DNA of 64,000 nt from Halomonas halmophila (GTDB lineage: Bacteria > Pseudomonadota > Gammaproteobacteria > Pseudomonadales > Halomonadaceae). How positions within the stretch are numbered: the stretch's first letter is position 1; each line of letters begins with the position of its first letter. Below are positions 52,272 to 60,354 of the stretch, piece by piece. The stretch is taken from assembly GCF_006540005.1 (NCBI RefSeq), contig NZ_BJOC01000011.1, positions 1-64,000 of the forward strand, read 5' to 3'. Below the pieces are notes generated by a model. It did not search any database, was not told the DNA's origin, and saw only the letters and a program-made list of their open reading frames with translations. A program made the translations under genes and the position numbers.

Positions 52272-52320
52272 TACGTGCCCCGCGTCGTCATGAGCTGAGA
52301 TGCGACCATGGTGGCACTGA

Positions 52321-52332
52321 GTAAACGTTTAC
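52321..52332. promoter_or_regulatory. LacI-type operator 1
   Basis: GTAAACGTTTAC is a perfect 12-base palindrome with the central CG typical of LacI/GalR operators. It lies 107 bases upstream of the thuA-like gene. The LacI-type gene at 54365 is the obvious candidate binder. Confidence 0.75.
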
Positions 52333-52341
52333 GTGCATGTC

Positions 52342-52353
52342 GTAAACCTTTAC
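52342..52353. promoter_or_regulatory. LacI-type operator 2
   Basis: GTAAACCTTTAC differs from operator 1 at one position. The two are exactly 21 bases apart (two helical turns), so two dimers could bind on the same face. TTTACG (52328-52333) and TACTTT (52351-52356), 17 bases apart, could be the -35 and -10, so both sites would cover the promoter. Confidence 0.65.
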
Positions 52354-52438
52354 TTTGTCGTCATGTCGCCACTCTCGATAGTGGTTCCGATAGCCAGGTG
52401 AATCGCGCCCGCCGGGCGTCATCCAGAGGAGCCAATTC

Positions 52439-53218
52439 ATGACGATCAAGGTCACGGTCTGGGGCGAGAACGTCCACGAGCAGACCAACGAGGTAGTCGC
52501 GCGCCTCTATCCCGAAGGCATGCACGCCTGCATCGCCGCGGCGCTCAACCAGGATGCGCAGATCGAGGCGCGCGCCGTCACCCTGCAGGACCCCGAGCAG
52601 GGGTTGCCCGAGGCGTTGCTCGACGATACCGATGTGTTGCTGTGGTGGGGCCATGCGGCCCACGGCGAGGTCCGCGACGACATCGTTGACCGTGTCCAGG
52701 CCCGAGTGCTGCAGGGCATGGGCCTGCTGGCACTGCATTCCGCGCATTACTCGAAGATCTTCAAGCGCCTGATGGGCACCACCTGCTCGCTGCGGTGGCG
52801 CGAGGCGGGCGAGCGCGAACGGCTGTGGGTGGTCAACCCCGGCCATCCCATCGTCCAGGGGCTGGGCAGCTATATCGAGTTGCCGCACAGCGAGATGTAT
52901 AGCGAGCCCTTCGCCGTGCCCAATCCCGATGAGGTGCTGTTCATCAGTGCCTTCGAGGGCGGAGAGGTATTTCGCTCCGGCCTCACTTACAAACGCGGCA
53001 ACGGCAAGATCTTTTACTTCGGCCCCGGCCACGAAACCTACCCGATCTACTACGACGCCCAGATACAGCGAGTGCTCAGAAACGCCGTGAAATGGGCGAC
53101 TCCCGAGGGCTCGCGGTGGATCGACAGCTGCCCCAATGTGCCGCCCGACCAGGCGCCCGATCCGGTCGAGGTCAAGGGCGAGAGCCTGCACAAGCCCGGC
53201 GAGGAGGGCTTCAAGTGA
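52439..53218 (+). CDS. ThuA-family protein
   Basis: A 259-residue protein of the trehalose-utilisation ThuA family, a GATase-I-like fold without the amidotransferase Cys-His pair. Conserved stretches are VLLWWGHAAHGEV (about 66-78), LLALHSAHYSKIFKRLMG (about 99-116) and YFGPGHETYPIYY (about 189-201). ThuA proteins act after ThuB-type dehydrogenases on 3-keto sugars; the dehydrogenase gene follows with a one-base overlap (TGATG), supporting that chemistry. Two LacI-type operators precede it. Confidence 0.87.
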   Translation: MTIKVTVWGENVHEQTNEVVARLYPEGMHACIAAALNQDAQIEARAVTLQDPEQGLPEALLDDTDVLLWWGHAAHGEVRDDIVDRVQARVLQGMGLLALHSAHYSKIFKRLMGTTCSLRWREAGERERLWVVNPGHPIVQGLGSYIELPHSEMYSEPFAVPNPDEVLFISAFEGGEVFRSGLTYKRGNGKIFYFGPGHETYPIYYDAQIQRVLRNAVKWATPEGSRWIDSCPNVPPDQAPDPVEVKGESLHKPGEEGFK

Positions 53219-54273
53219 TGCGACTGGCGATCATCGGCGCCGGCGGCATGGCCGGCGAGCATGCCAGGCAGTTTCACGCCCTCGAAGGCGTCGAGCTGGT
53301 GGCGGTCTGCGACCTGGATGGCGACAAGGCCCACGCCTTCGCCGACGAGCACGGCATTCCGGCGGTGTATACCGATCTCGAGGCCATGCTGGCTCGCGAC
53401 GACATCCAGGCGGTGAGCAACGTGACGCCGGATGGCGTCCACCGGGCGACGACACTGGCCGCCGTCGCCGCCGGCAAACACGTCCTCTGCGAGAAGCCGC
53501 TGGCCACCAACGCCGCGGACGCCGAGGAAATGGCGGCGGCGGCCCGTGAAACCGGGGTGATCAACATGGTCAACCTCAGCTATCGCGACGCCCCGGCGAT
53601 CCAGCTGGCCCGCGAGCTGGTGGCCGAGGGTCGACTGGGCCGGGTGATGCATGTCGATGCCAGCTACCGTCAGAGTTGGCTGGTCAGCGACGCCTGGGGC
53701 CGTTGGGACCAGGACAGCCAGTGGCTGTGGCGGCTTTCCGAGGCCCACGGCAGCAAGGGCGTGCTGGGCGACGTGGGGGTGCATATCCTCGATTTCGCCA
53801 GTTTCCCTGTAGGCGACATCGCCGCGGTGACCTGTCGGCTCAAGTGCTTCGACAAGGCGCCGGACAACCGCATCGGCGAGTACACCCTCGACGCCAATGA
53901 CAGCGCCCTGATGCAGGTCGAGTTTGCCGGTGGCGCGCTGGGCACCGTACAGGCCACTCGCTGGGCTACCGGCCATCACAACTCGCTGACGCTCTCGGTT
54001 CACGGCGACCGCGGCGCGCTGCGCGTCGACCTCGATGCGGCCCGGGACCGGGTCGAGGTGTGCTTCGACGAGGATGTGCATCCTGCGCGCTGGCGCGAGC
54101 TCACGGCGCCGCCGACGCCGAGCATCTACCGGCGCTTCGTCGATAGTGTCGCCAGTGGCATCAACGACCAGCCCGACTTCGCCCGTGGAGCGGCCTTGCA
54201 GAAGGTGCTGGATGCCTGCTTCGACTCCGACGCCCGAGGCGGCGTCCTGCGCCTGGAGGGGCAGGGCACCTGA
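53218..54273 (+). CDS. Gfo/Idh/MocA-family oxidoreductase (ThuB-like context)
   Basis: A 351-residue NAD(P)-dependent sugar dehydrogenase. The Rossmann motif AIIGAGGMAGEH (residues 4-15), catalytic CEKPLATN (about 91-98) and GDVGVHILD (about 183-191) are present. It is co-translated with ThuA, so it probably makes the keto sugar that ThuA processes. A longer frame upstream is inside thuA and is not used; MRLAIIGAGG is the family start. The LacI gene follows after 91 bases. Confidence 0.88.
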   Translation: MRLAIIGAGGMAGEHARQFHALEGVELVAVCDLDGDKAHAFADEHGIPAVYTDLEAMLARDDIQAVSNVTPDGVHRATTLAAVAAGKHVLCEKPLATNAADAEEMAAAARETGVINMVNLSYRDAPAIQLARELVAEGRLGRVMHVDASYRQSWLVSDAWGRWDQDSQWLWRLSEAHGSKGVLGDVGVHILDFASFPVGDIAAVTCRLKCFDKAPDNRIGEYTLDANDSALMQVEFAGGALGTVQATRWATGHHNSLTLSVHGDRGALRVDLDAARDRVEVCFDEDVHPARWRELTAPPTPSIYRRFVDSVASGINDQPDFARGAALQKVLDACFDSDARGGVLRLEGQGT

Positions 54274-54364
54274 GTCGCACCCAGCGGCTCGATCGGGCAC
54301 AATCCAGTGGTCGGCGGCAGTAGATGGCGATCGACGTGGCCGGCCACCGGAGACGAGGCAGGTA

Positions 54365-55336
54365 ATGGGCAGAGCAGCGGCAAAGACGGCCAACATTCGG
54401 GAAATCGCGCGGCGGGCTGGCGTCTCCATCGCCTCGGTCAGCCGCGCGCTCAACGACAAGCCCGGCATCAGCGAGGCGCTGCGCGAACGCATCCTCACCA
54501 TCAGCCGCGACGTCGAGTACCAGCCTAGCGCCGCTGCCCGCCAGCTCATCAGCGGCAAGGCCGCCGTGGTGGGGATCTCGCTGGGTCGCCGCGATTTCGA
54601 GCTGCGGCCCTACTACATCCTGCTCTACCAGCACCTGACCGTGGCGCTGCATCGCCAGGGCATGGTGCCGATCTTCTTCGCCCACGACCGCACGGCGACC
54701 CTGCCCGAACAGGCCGGCGCCGCCATTCTGCTCGGCGAGTTCGCCGATGACCCGCGCCCCGAGCTGATGGCCTCCCACGGTGTGCCTTGCGTGCGCATCG
54801 GTCTGGCCGGGGAGGGCTTCTCGGTAGCACCGGAGGATCGACACGGCATCTACCTGGCCACCCGTCACTTGATCGAGGGCGGACGGCAGCGCATCGCCTT
54901 CGTCGGTGACGACCTGCAGAGCCCCCACAGCCAGCATCGCCTGAACGGCTATCGCCAGGCGCTCGATGAAGCCGGCCTCGAGCCCACGCTGATCGACATC
55001 CCGCCCAACCTGGACCCGGCGCTGACCGGTTATCGTTGGCTGAGCCGGCGCCTCGAACAGCAGCCGCACATCTATGATGGCCTGGTCTGCGAGAATGACG
55101 AACTCGCCCGGGGCTGCCTGACGGCTCTGCAGGATCATGGCCTGAGCGTGCCCGACGAGGTCGCGGTTACCGGCTTCGACGACCTGCCGAGCCTGGCGGA
55201 ATCCCTGACCACAGTGCGCCAGGACATCGCCGGCATCGCCGAGATGAGCGTCGAGCTGCTCGGCGAGGCACTGGCGGGCAAGCCACCACGCCATGTCTCG
55301 ATGCCGGTTGAACTGGTGGTTCGCGAGACGGGATAA
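54365..55336 (+). CDS. LacI-family transcriptional regulator
   Basis: A 323-residue repressor. The N-terminal helix-turn-helix NIREIARRAGVSIASVSRAL with LNDKPGIS and the hinge helix (SAAARQLISG) precede a type 1 periplasmic-binding sugar sensor (about 62-320). It is expected to bind the two palindromes at 52321-52353 and to release them on sugar binding. The start at ATG 54365 gives the family N-terminus; the frame extends upstream through the dehydrogenase gene antiphase and is ignored there. Confidence 0.9.
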   Translation: MGRAAAKTANIREIARRAGVSIASVSRALNDKPGISEALRERILTISRDVEYQPSAAARQLISGKAAVVGISLGRRDFELRPYYILLYQHLTVALHRQGMVPIFFAHDRTATLPEQAGAAILLGEFADDPRPELMASHGVPCVRIGLAGEGFSVAPEDRHGIYLATRHLIEGGRQRIAFVGDDLQSPHSQHRLNGYRQALDEAGLEPTLIDIPPNLDPALTGYRWLSRRLEQQPHIYDGLVCENDELARGCLTALQDHGLSVPDEVAVTGFDDLPSLAESLTTVRQDIAGIAEMSVELLGEALAGKPPRHVSMPVELVVRETG

Positions 55337-55393
55337 AGGGCGAGTCCCGAGAGATGCCGGAGCGACTTATTTTGAGGGCAGGAGGAACACCAC

Positions 55394-55759
55394 ATGCGAA
55401 CCTTGATCCAGACCTTGCTGGTACCACTGACCTGGGTTGCGAAGAAACTGGGAACGGCCCCTGAAGTAAACCGTGACGCCGCGGCCCAGGCCGAAGTCGA
55501 CCGTGCCTGTGAAGCCCTGGCGCTCTACCAGTTCTGGAGCTGCCCGTATTGCGTGCGGGTGCGCCGCGAGATCACCTGCCTCGCCGTGAACATCGAGATC
55601 CGCGACACCCGCCTCGACCCCGAACATCGCCGCGCCCTGATCGAAGGCGGCGGCAAGGGCCAGGTGCCCTGCCTGCGCATCGAGGAGAACGGAGAAACTC
55701 GCTGGCTCTACGAATCCAGTGCCATCATCGCTTATCTACGTCGCCGCTTTGGGGAGTAG
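55394..55759 (+). CDS. Glutaredoxin-like protein
   Basis: A 121-residue thiol-redox protein. The active-site motif CPYC (Cys50 and Cys53) and the GSH-binding GQVPCLR (about 88-94, with cis-Pro) are intact; the C-terminus ends in YESSAIIAYLRRRFG, a glutathione-S-transferase-like N-domain feature. The first 35 residues form an extra, mildly hydrophobic N-terminal helix that could associate with the membrane. AGGAGG at about 55380-55385 precedes the ATG. It is the last gene before the AT-rich island. Confidence 0.87.
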   Translation: MRTLIQTLLVPLTWVAKKLGTAPEVNRDAAAQAEVDRACEALALYQFWSCPYCVRVRREITCLAVNIEIRDTRLDPEHRRALIEGGGKGQVPCLRIEENGETRWLYESSAIIAYLRRRFGE

Positions 55760-56059
55760 GGGAGATTGGTTCGTAGCGAATTACGCAGCCGATGTTCTCG
55801 TTGCCAACCCAAGTCAACGCAGCCCGTATCGAGTCTGGTCCTGTGGGTGGTTTGGTGGCAGGCTGAGGGACAAGATGAGCTATGGGGGATCAGTGTCCGG
55901 TGCTTTTCGCAGGGTGGAAACGGAGGGGTACCACGGCCGCTAACGACCCAAAGTGGCCAAGGCTGGCAAACTCAACTGGAACGTTCATCCCATCATAGGA
56001 TGAGTAATCTAATCACTGTTATATATATGTAAAATTAAAAATTTAACCTTAGAGGGAAC
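55760..56059. other. Island boundary region
   Basis: No gene was found in these 300 bases. Base composition changes from host-like GC to strongly AT-rich after about 55990, with ATATATAT-like promoter sequence near 56018. The interval marks the left edge of the accessory island. A small dyad, CATCC...GGATG, lies near 55986-56003. Confidence 0.45.
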
Positions 56060-58387
56060 ATGATGACATGCAATAAAGAATCTGGGTTTTATGCGTACGC
56101 CTCACACCCTCCAGAGGTTGGTCAAACAATTGAGCAGGCTGTGGAGGCTCTGCAAACGAGCCCTAAAAATGAAGTTAAAACTTGGAAGGCGCTTGACATA
56201 CCCGGTCACTTTATTTCTGAAAAGGTTCTAGAAGGCATTGAGTCATGTGACTTCCTTGTGGCAGATATTTCCCAGTTAAATTTTAATGTTACTTACGAAA
56301 TTGGGTATGCAATCGGTAAGGGGAAGCGCATATTGCTGACAAAAAACAAAACAATAAGGGAGGTAAGTCCGGCTATCAGGGAGGTTGGGATATTCGATAC
56401 GCTTGGGTATAAAGAATACCAGAACTCTCAAGAGCTAAGTGAGTTCATAAATTCGGCCAACAAGTCAAGCCCTTTTGCTGTCTCCAATAAAATAAATGTC
56501 AAGTCGCCAGTATACCTTTTAGAAGGGATGCACAAGACTGATTGGGCATCTCGGATAGTCTCACGGATAAAAAAAGCTCGATTTTTATTCCGGTCTTTTG
56601 ATCCAAATGAACAGCCTCGATTAGCTGCCAGCGACGCTATTGTACAGGTTTCTCAGTCTCATGGCGTTGTTGTTCCTCTATTGTCAAATAATGTCGTTGG
56701 CGCTGACGTGCATAATATAAGAGGAGCCTTTATTGCCGGGTTGTCGGATGGAATGGAGAAGGCACTATGTATTCTTCAGCAAGGAGATGATCCTGTACCA
56801 TTAGATTACCGTGACTTTGTATGTATTACACGCCATCCGGATGATGTTAACGAACATATCGCTGATTTTGCAGGAAAAGTTGCGGAGGCCTTTCAAAAGG
56901 ATACTGAAGTAGCCACCTCTAGCGCCGATACATTTCTTCAATCTCTTGACCTAGGGTCAACATCAGCAGAGAATGAAATGCGAACGCTGGAAAGCTATTA
57001 TTTAAAAACTGACCAGTTTTTAAAGTCGTTAAGAGGTGAGGCAAATATAGTTGTAGGCAGGAAGGGTTCGGGGAAGTCTGCAATATTTCTACAAGTAAGA
57101 GATCGGGAGAGAAATAAAAAAGGGAATATTGTTTTAGACTTAAAGCCCGATGGTTACAAGTTGATTAAATTTAAAGAGTTAATATTATTATTTTTAGAGG
57201 AGGGGACTTTTCAACATACAATAATGGCCTTTTGGGAATATGTTCTTCTTTTAGAGATATGTTACAAGATCCTTGAAAAAGATAAAGAACAGCATAAACG
57301 TGACCATACTTTGTATGAGCCTTATCGCACCTTGGCTGATCTTTATCATGCTGACGGCTACGAGACTGAAGGCGATTTTTCTGAAAGGATGAGCTCGCTG
57401 ATGGAAAGTATATCGACGGAATATAGGTCCCAATATGGAGATAAGGCTAATGTTAGACTATCGGCGCCTAGCTTAACCGAAATGCTTTATTGCCACGATG
57501 TGAGAGCTTTATCTCAGCAAGTAATCGACTATATGGCGCACAAGGAGGTCTGTTGGCTATTATTCGACAATATTGATAAAGGTTGGCCAACTTCAGGCCT
57601 TAAACATGAAGATCTACTTATAATTAGAGGTCTAATTGATGCGACTAAGAAAATAGAGCGTCAGTTTGGAAAATCAAATATATTAGTCAATACAATCGTC
57701 TTTTTAAGAAACGATGTGTATGAGCTGTTAGTTCAAGAAACGTCTGATCGAGGAAAGGAGGCTAGTGTTCTTCTTGATTGGACAGATCCTGATTTGCTGA
57801 GAGAGCTGATTCGCTTACGAATTGTATCTAACGACGTTAATGGAGAAGAAACGTTCGAATCGTTATGGCCTCGAGTTTTTGTAAGTCATTATACAGGTGA
57901 GGAAAGTTCCCAATATCTTATTGATCGATCATTAATGAGGCCGCGATTTTTATTAAACTTGATTAATCAGTGTAAAAGTTTTGCAATCAACCTGAATCAT
58001 GAGCGTGTTCTTGAGGAGGATGTTAGGAAAGGGCTGGCAGCTTATTCAACAGATTTGTTGACTGATATTGGGTATGAAATGAACGACGTGGAGAGCGGCA
58101 GTGATGACATTCTCTATGCGTTCATAGGGAGTAGGTCGGTTGTTACTAAGGATGATATATCGCGCATTTTAGGTGATTTCGGTGTTGGGCAGAATTTTAT
58201 CGATGATGTTTTTGAACTCTTATTGTGGTATGGGTTTATAGGGTTAATAATTGATGATGAGCCAAAGTATATTTACGATTTTAATTATAGTATGAAGCTA
58301 ATGTATGGGATGATAAAGAATAAGGGGGAGCTTAATTATTTAATAAACCCAGCGTTCTGGCCTGGGCTAATGATTCAAGGATGCTAG
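56060..58387 (+). CDS. TIR/deoxyribosyltransferase-like and Sll1717-type NTPase fusion, putative defence protein
   Basis: A 775-residue, AT-rich gene. Residues about 9-95 form a nucleoside-deoxyribosyltransferase/TIR-like Rossmann domain with VADISQLNFNVTYEIGYAIG, whose NVxYEIG glutamate is the likely catalytic residue. A second, degenerate copy follows (about 150-280; NIRGAFIAGLSDGMEKAL, Glu absent). The P-loop VVGRKGSGKSA (about 331) and the hydrophobic-Asp motif WLLFDNIDKGW (about 497) match the Sll1717 P-loop ATPase family. The layout of effector plus NTPase resembles antiphage STAND-like proteins: infection sensing by the ATPase domain and nucleotide or NAD breakdown by the N-terminal domain. 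Function is inferred. ATG 56063 is an alternative start. Confidence 0.75.
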   Translation: MMTCNKESGFYAYASHPPEVGQTIEQAVEALQTSPKNEVKTWKALDIPGHFISEKVLEGIESCDFLVADISQLNFNVTYEIGYAIGKGKRILLTKNKTIREVSPAIREVGIFDTLGYKEYQNSQELSEFINSANKSSPFAVSNKINVKSPVYLLEGMHKTDWASRIVSRIKKARFLFRSFDPNEQPRLAASDAIVQVSQSHGVVVPLLSNNVVGADVHNIRGAFIAGLSDGMEKALCILQQGDDPVPLDYRDFVCITRHPDDVNEHIADFAGKVAEAFQKDTEVATSSADTFLQSLDLGSTSAENEMRTLESYYLKTDQFLKSLRGEANIVVGRKGSGKSAIFLQVRDRERNKKGNIVLDLKPDGYKLIKFKELILLFLEEGTFQHTIMAFWEYVLLLEICYKILEKDKEQHKRDHTLYEPYRTLADLYHADGYETEGDFSERMSSLMESISTEYRSQYGDKANVRLSAPSLTEMLYCHDVRALSQQVIDYMAHKEVCWLLFDNIDKGWPTSGLKHEDLLIIRGLIDATKKIERQFGKSNILVNTIVFLRNDVYELLVQETSDRGKEASVLLDWTDPDLLRELIRLRIVSNDVNGEETFESLWPRVFVSHYTGEESSQYLIDRSLMRPRFLLNLINQCKSFAINLNHERVLEEDVRKGLAAYSTDLLTDIGYEMNDVESGSDDILYAFIGSRSVVTKDDISRILGDFGVGQNFIDDVFELLLWYGFIGLIIDDEPKYIYDFNYSMKLMYGMIKNKGELNYLINPAFWPGLMIQGC

Positions 58388-58410
58388 ACGTTTACATAGC
58401 AAGGCCATGC

Positions 58411-58439
58411 TTACGATAAGCGCGTGATTACGGTATAAT
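58411..58439 (+). promoter_or_regulatory. Sigma-70-like promoter
   Basis: TTACGA (58411-58416), a 17-base spacer, then a perfect TATAAT (58434-58439). Transcription would start near 58446, about 150 bases before the small gene at 58594. Confidence 0.6.
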
Positions 58440-58593
58440 TTTAGCTTACGATGAACGCCTGCCTCTGGCTGAATAAGGAATGTTAGTATAATAATGAAAT
58501 TAGTGCAGCAGCTGGCGACTCAATGTGATTATAAAACAATGACTGAACCATCATTCTTCGCTGTTTGCCCTTAGATAGAATAGGAGAAGAAGA

Positions 58594-58836
58594 ATGCCAC
58601 GTTACTACGTGAATACGAATACAGACGATAATGGAAATCACGAAGTCCATACGACGGGATGTCCGCATCCCCCAGCCGACAAAAACCGTCTGCCTTTGGG
58701 CATTCATGATTCCTGCGGCCCGGCGACAGCGGCTGCACGAACGAAGTTTGGCCAACAGTTGATGGTTGCAAATGGTGCTGCCGAGCATGTCATCGAGGCA
58801 GTTGATCACACGGGAAGACTGATCGTGCGCTCCTAG
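58594..58836 (+). CDS. Small conserved protein, unknown function
   Basis: An 80-residue protein starting MPRYYVNTNTDDNGNHEVH. From memory the first half resembles a scattered family of short proteins with the pattern YYVN-N-NGDHEVH and a Cys-Pro segment (here TGCPHPPADKNRLPLG); the C-terminal half is not familiar. Cys23 and Cys41 and four histidines could bind a metal. A perfect ribosome site, AGGAGAAGAAG, precedes the ATG and a TATAAT promoter lies upstream. It is a lone gene in the accessory island. No function is proposed. Confidence 0.7.
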   Translation: MPRYYVNTNTDDNGNHEVHTTGCPHPPADKNRLPLGIHDSCGPATAAARTKFGQQLMVANGAAEHVIEAVDHTGRLIVRS

Positions 58837-59038
58837 CTGAATGTATAACTTTATATTATGTTAATGACTGCGCTTTTCATATTGAGGTATGGTTAATGAC
58901 AATGTGATTCGAATTTGTCCAAAATTGCATTCGCACAGCTGGATTCTAGTCGCCGACATTCTGCACGCTCAGTTCGGCCTCAGTTCGGCCTCAGTGCGGC
59001 TGGATCAGGCGTTAGACCAAATTTGGGGCGTAAATTAT

Positions 59039-59374
59039 ATGAATAAATTAAATAAGATAATTCTGCTGCTTTGTCTTTTGGTGCCACCTATGGTTTATGC
59101 GTATCCATTGGAAGATACTGAATTCCTTAAGGCTGCATATTGCTTTCATATGGCAAAGGCACCCCGCTTGGAAGTGGATCTAACTGAAAAAGAAAAACAA
59201 ACAGGACGAAATTACTTTTTTTCAGAATTGAATGAACGAGGCCTACATTTCCCCCAGAAAAATGAATACAATGAAATAAAGCTAAAGTTTATGCAGTGGG
59301 TGGTGCCACGCTTCAAAAATCAAACAACGTCAGCGGCAATAGTGTGGTATCAAGTTGAATGTTTATCAAAATAG
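59039..59374 (+). CDS. Small secreted protein, unknown function
   Basis: A 111-residue protein with a clear signal peptide: a basic start MNKLNKI, a hydrophobic core LLLCLLVPPMV and cleavage after VYAYA-like YAY near residue 21. The mature part of about 90 residues is mixed charged and aromatic, with two cysteines, which could form a disulphide. I do not recognise the family. A longer frame starts at 58889, but only the start at 59039 gives a signal peptide. No good ribosome site is seen; the region is AT-rich. Confidence 0.6.
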   Translation: MNKLNKIILLLCLLVPPMVYAYPLEDTEFLKAAYCFHMAKAPRLEVDLTEKEKQTGRNYFFSELNERGLHFPQKNEYNEIKLKFMQWVVPRFKNQTTSAAIVWYQVECLSK

Positions 59375-59648
59375 GTATGGTGAGTTTTAATTTAGCAGTG
59401 CCACTGAAAATTTACAGATTTGTTGGCTTGATCCGTCTTCACAAAACGCTTAGATATTCTCAGATTTAGGATAAAGTTAAAGATCCTGAAAGCCCGCTCC
59501 TGGCCGGATGCGCAATTTTGGTCTATTTATCATGAATGGCTTCCGGTCCAAAGCTGAACTGCTGGCAAGCAGCAGGATTTTTCGTCCGCGTGAAAGTTTG
59601 GTAGCCCCTTGCTTGGATCGGAAAATAGTGTCTATAAAGGGGTAAGGC
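59375..59648. other. No recognisable gene
   Basis: About 270 bases between the secreted-protein gene and a small truncated frame. Only short frames of under 50 codons are present, none with a family signature or convincing ribosome site. Confidence 0.4.
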
Positions 59649-59816
59649 ATGGGAATAAAGCCAGGCGGTATTGAGGAGACCAGATATGATGCGTTGGTAC
59701 GATCCGGAGCGAAAGAGCTTTATGTTTCTTGGCGATGGCTTAAAAATCTAGAAGCTTGTTTCTGCAATCGATGCGTTACGCCCCCCCAGTGTCAGGCAGA
59801 TTGTCGTTCCCTCTGA
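59649..59816 (+). pseudogene. Short frame running into the IS left end
   Basis: A 55-codon frame from ATG 59649, preceded by AAAGGGGTAAGG, reading MGIKPGGIEETRYDALVRSG and on through WRWLKNLEACFCN. It enters the IS element at 59790 and stops at 59816 inside it, so it looks like a gene whose 3' part was removed by the insertion. No continuation is evident beyond the right end of the element. Family unknown. Confidence 0.4.
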
Positions 59817-59856
59817 TATCCTGTTCTTAAATGCCAGGGGGCGATAGGAGCCATTC

Positions 59857-60354
59857 ATGCCTCGTTACTCCGAGGAACGCCGACAAGCCGTGGTCGCCAA
59901 GCTGCTGCCACCTCACAACCTATCCGCTTATGAGGTCGCTGAGCAGGAAGGTATCTCCGTGGCCACCGTCTACAAGTGGCGCAAGGAAGCCCGCGCCGAG
60001 GGGCGCTGCCTTCCTGATGCCTCTGATCAAGGCAGCTCAGGATGGTCTTCCCAGGACAAGTTCGCCGCCGTGGTCGAAACCGCGCCCATGAACGCCGAAG
60101 ACGTCGCCGAGTATTGTCGCCGACGTGGACTGTACCCTGAGCAACTGCAGCGCTGGCGCCATGATTGTGAGCAGGCCGCCAGCCTGTCCCATGAGGAACG
60201 TCGCCGTGAGGCCGATGACGCCAAGCAGCAACGCAAACGCATCCGAGAGCTGGAGCGCGAACTCCAGCGCAAGGAAGCGGCCCTGGCCGAGACCGCTGCC
60301 TTGTTGACGCTGCGAAAAAAGGCCCGAGCGATCTGGGGGGACGAGGAAAAATGA
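59857..60354 (+). CDS. IS3-family transposase OrfA
   Basis: A 165-residue DNA-binding protein. The N-terminal helix-turn-helix LSAYEVAEQEGISVATVYKW (about 22-41) recognises the IS ends, and a leucine-rich coiled coil near the C-terminus (about 115-150) mediates dimerisation. The slippery heptamer A-AAA-AAG at 60315-60321 is in the zero frame near its end and orfB lies in the -1 frame, so ribosomal frameshifting would give the OrfAB transposase. OrfA overlaps orfB by four bases (ATGA). Confidence 0.88.
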   Translation: MPRYSEERRQAVVAKLLPPHNLSAYEVAEQEGISVATVYKWRKEARAEGRCLPDASDQGSSGWSSQDKFAAVVETAPMNAEDVAEYCRRRGLYPEQLQRWRHDCEQAASLSHEERRREADDAKQQRKRIRELERELQRKEAALAETAALLTLRKKARAIWGDEEK

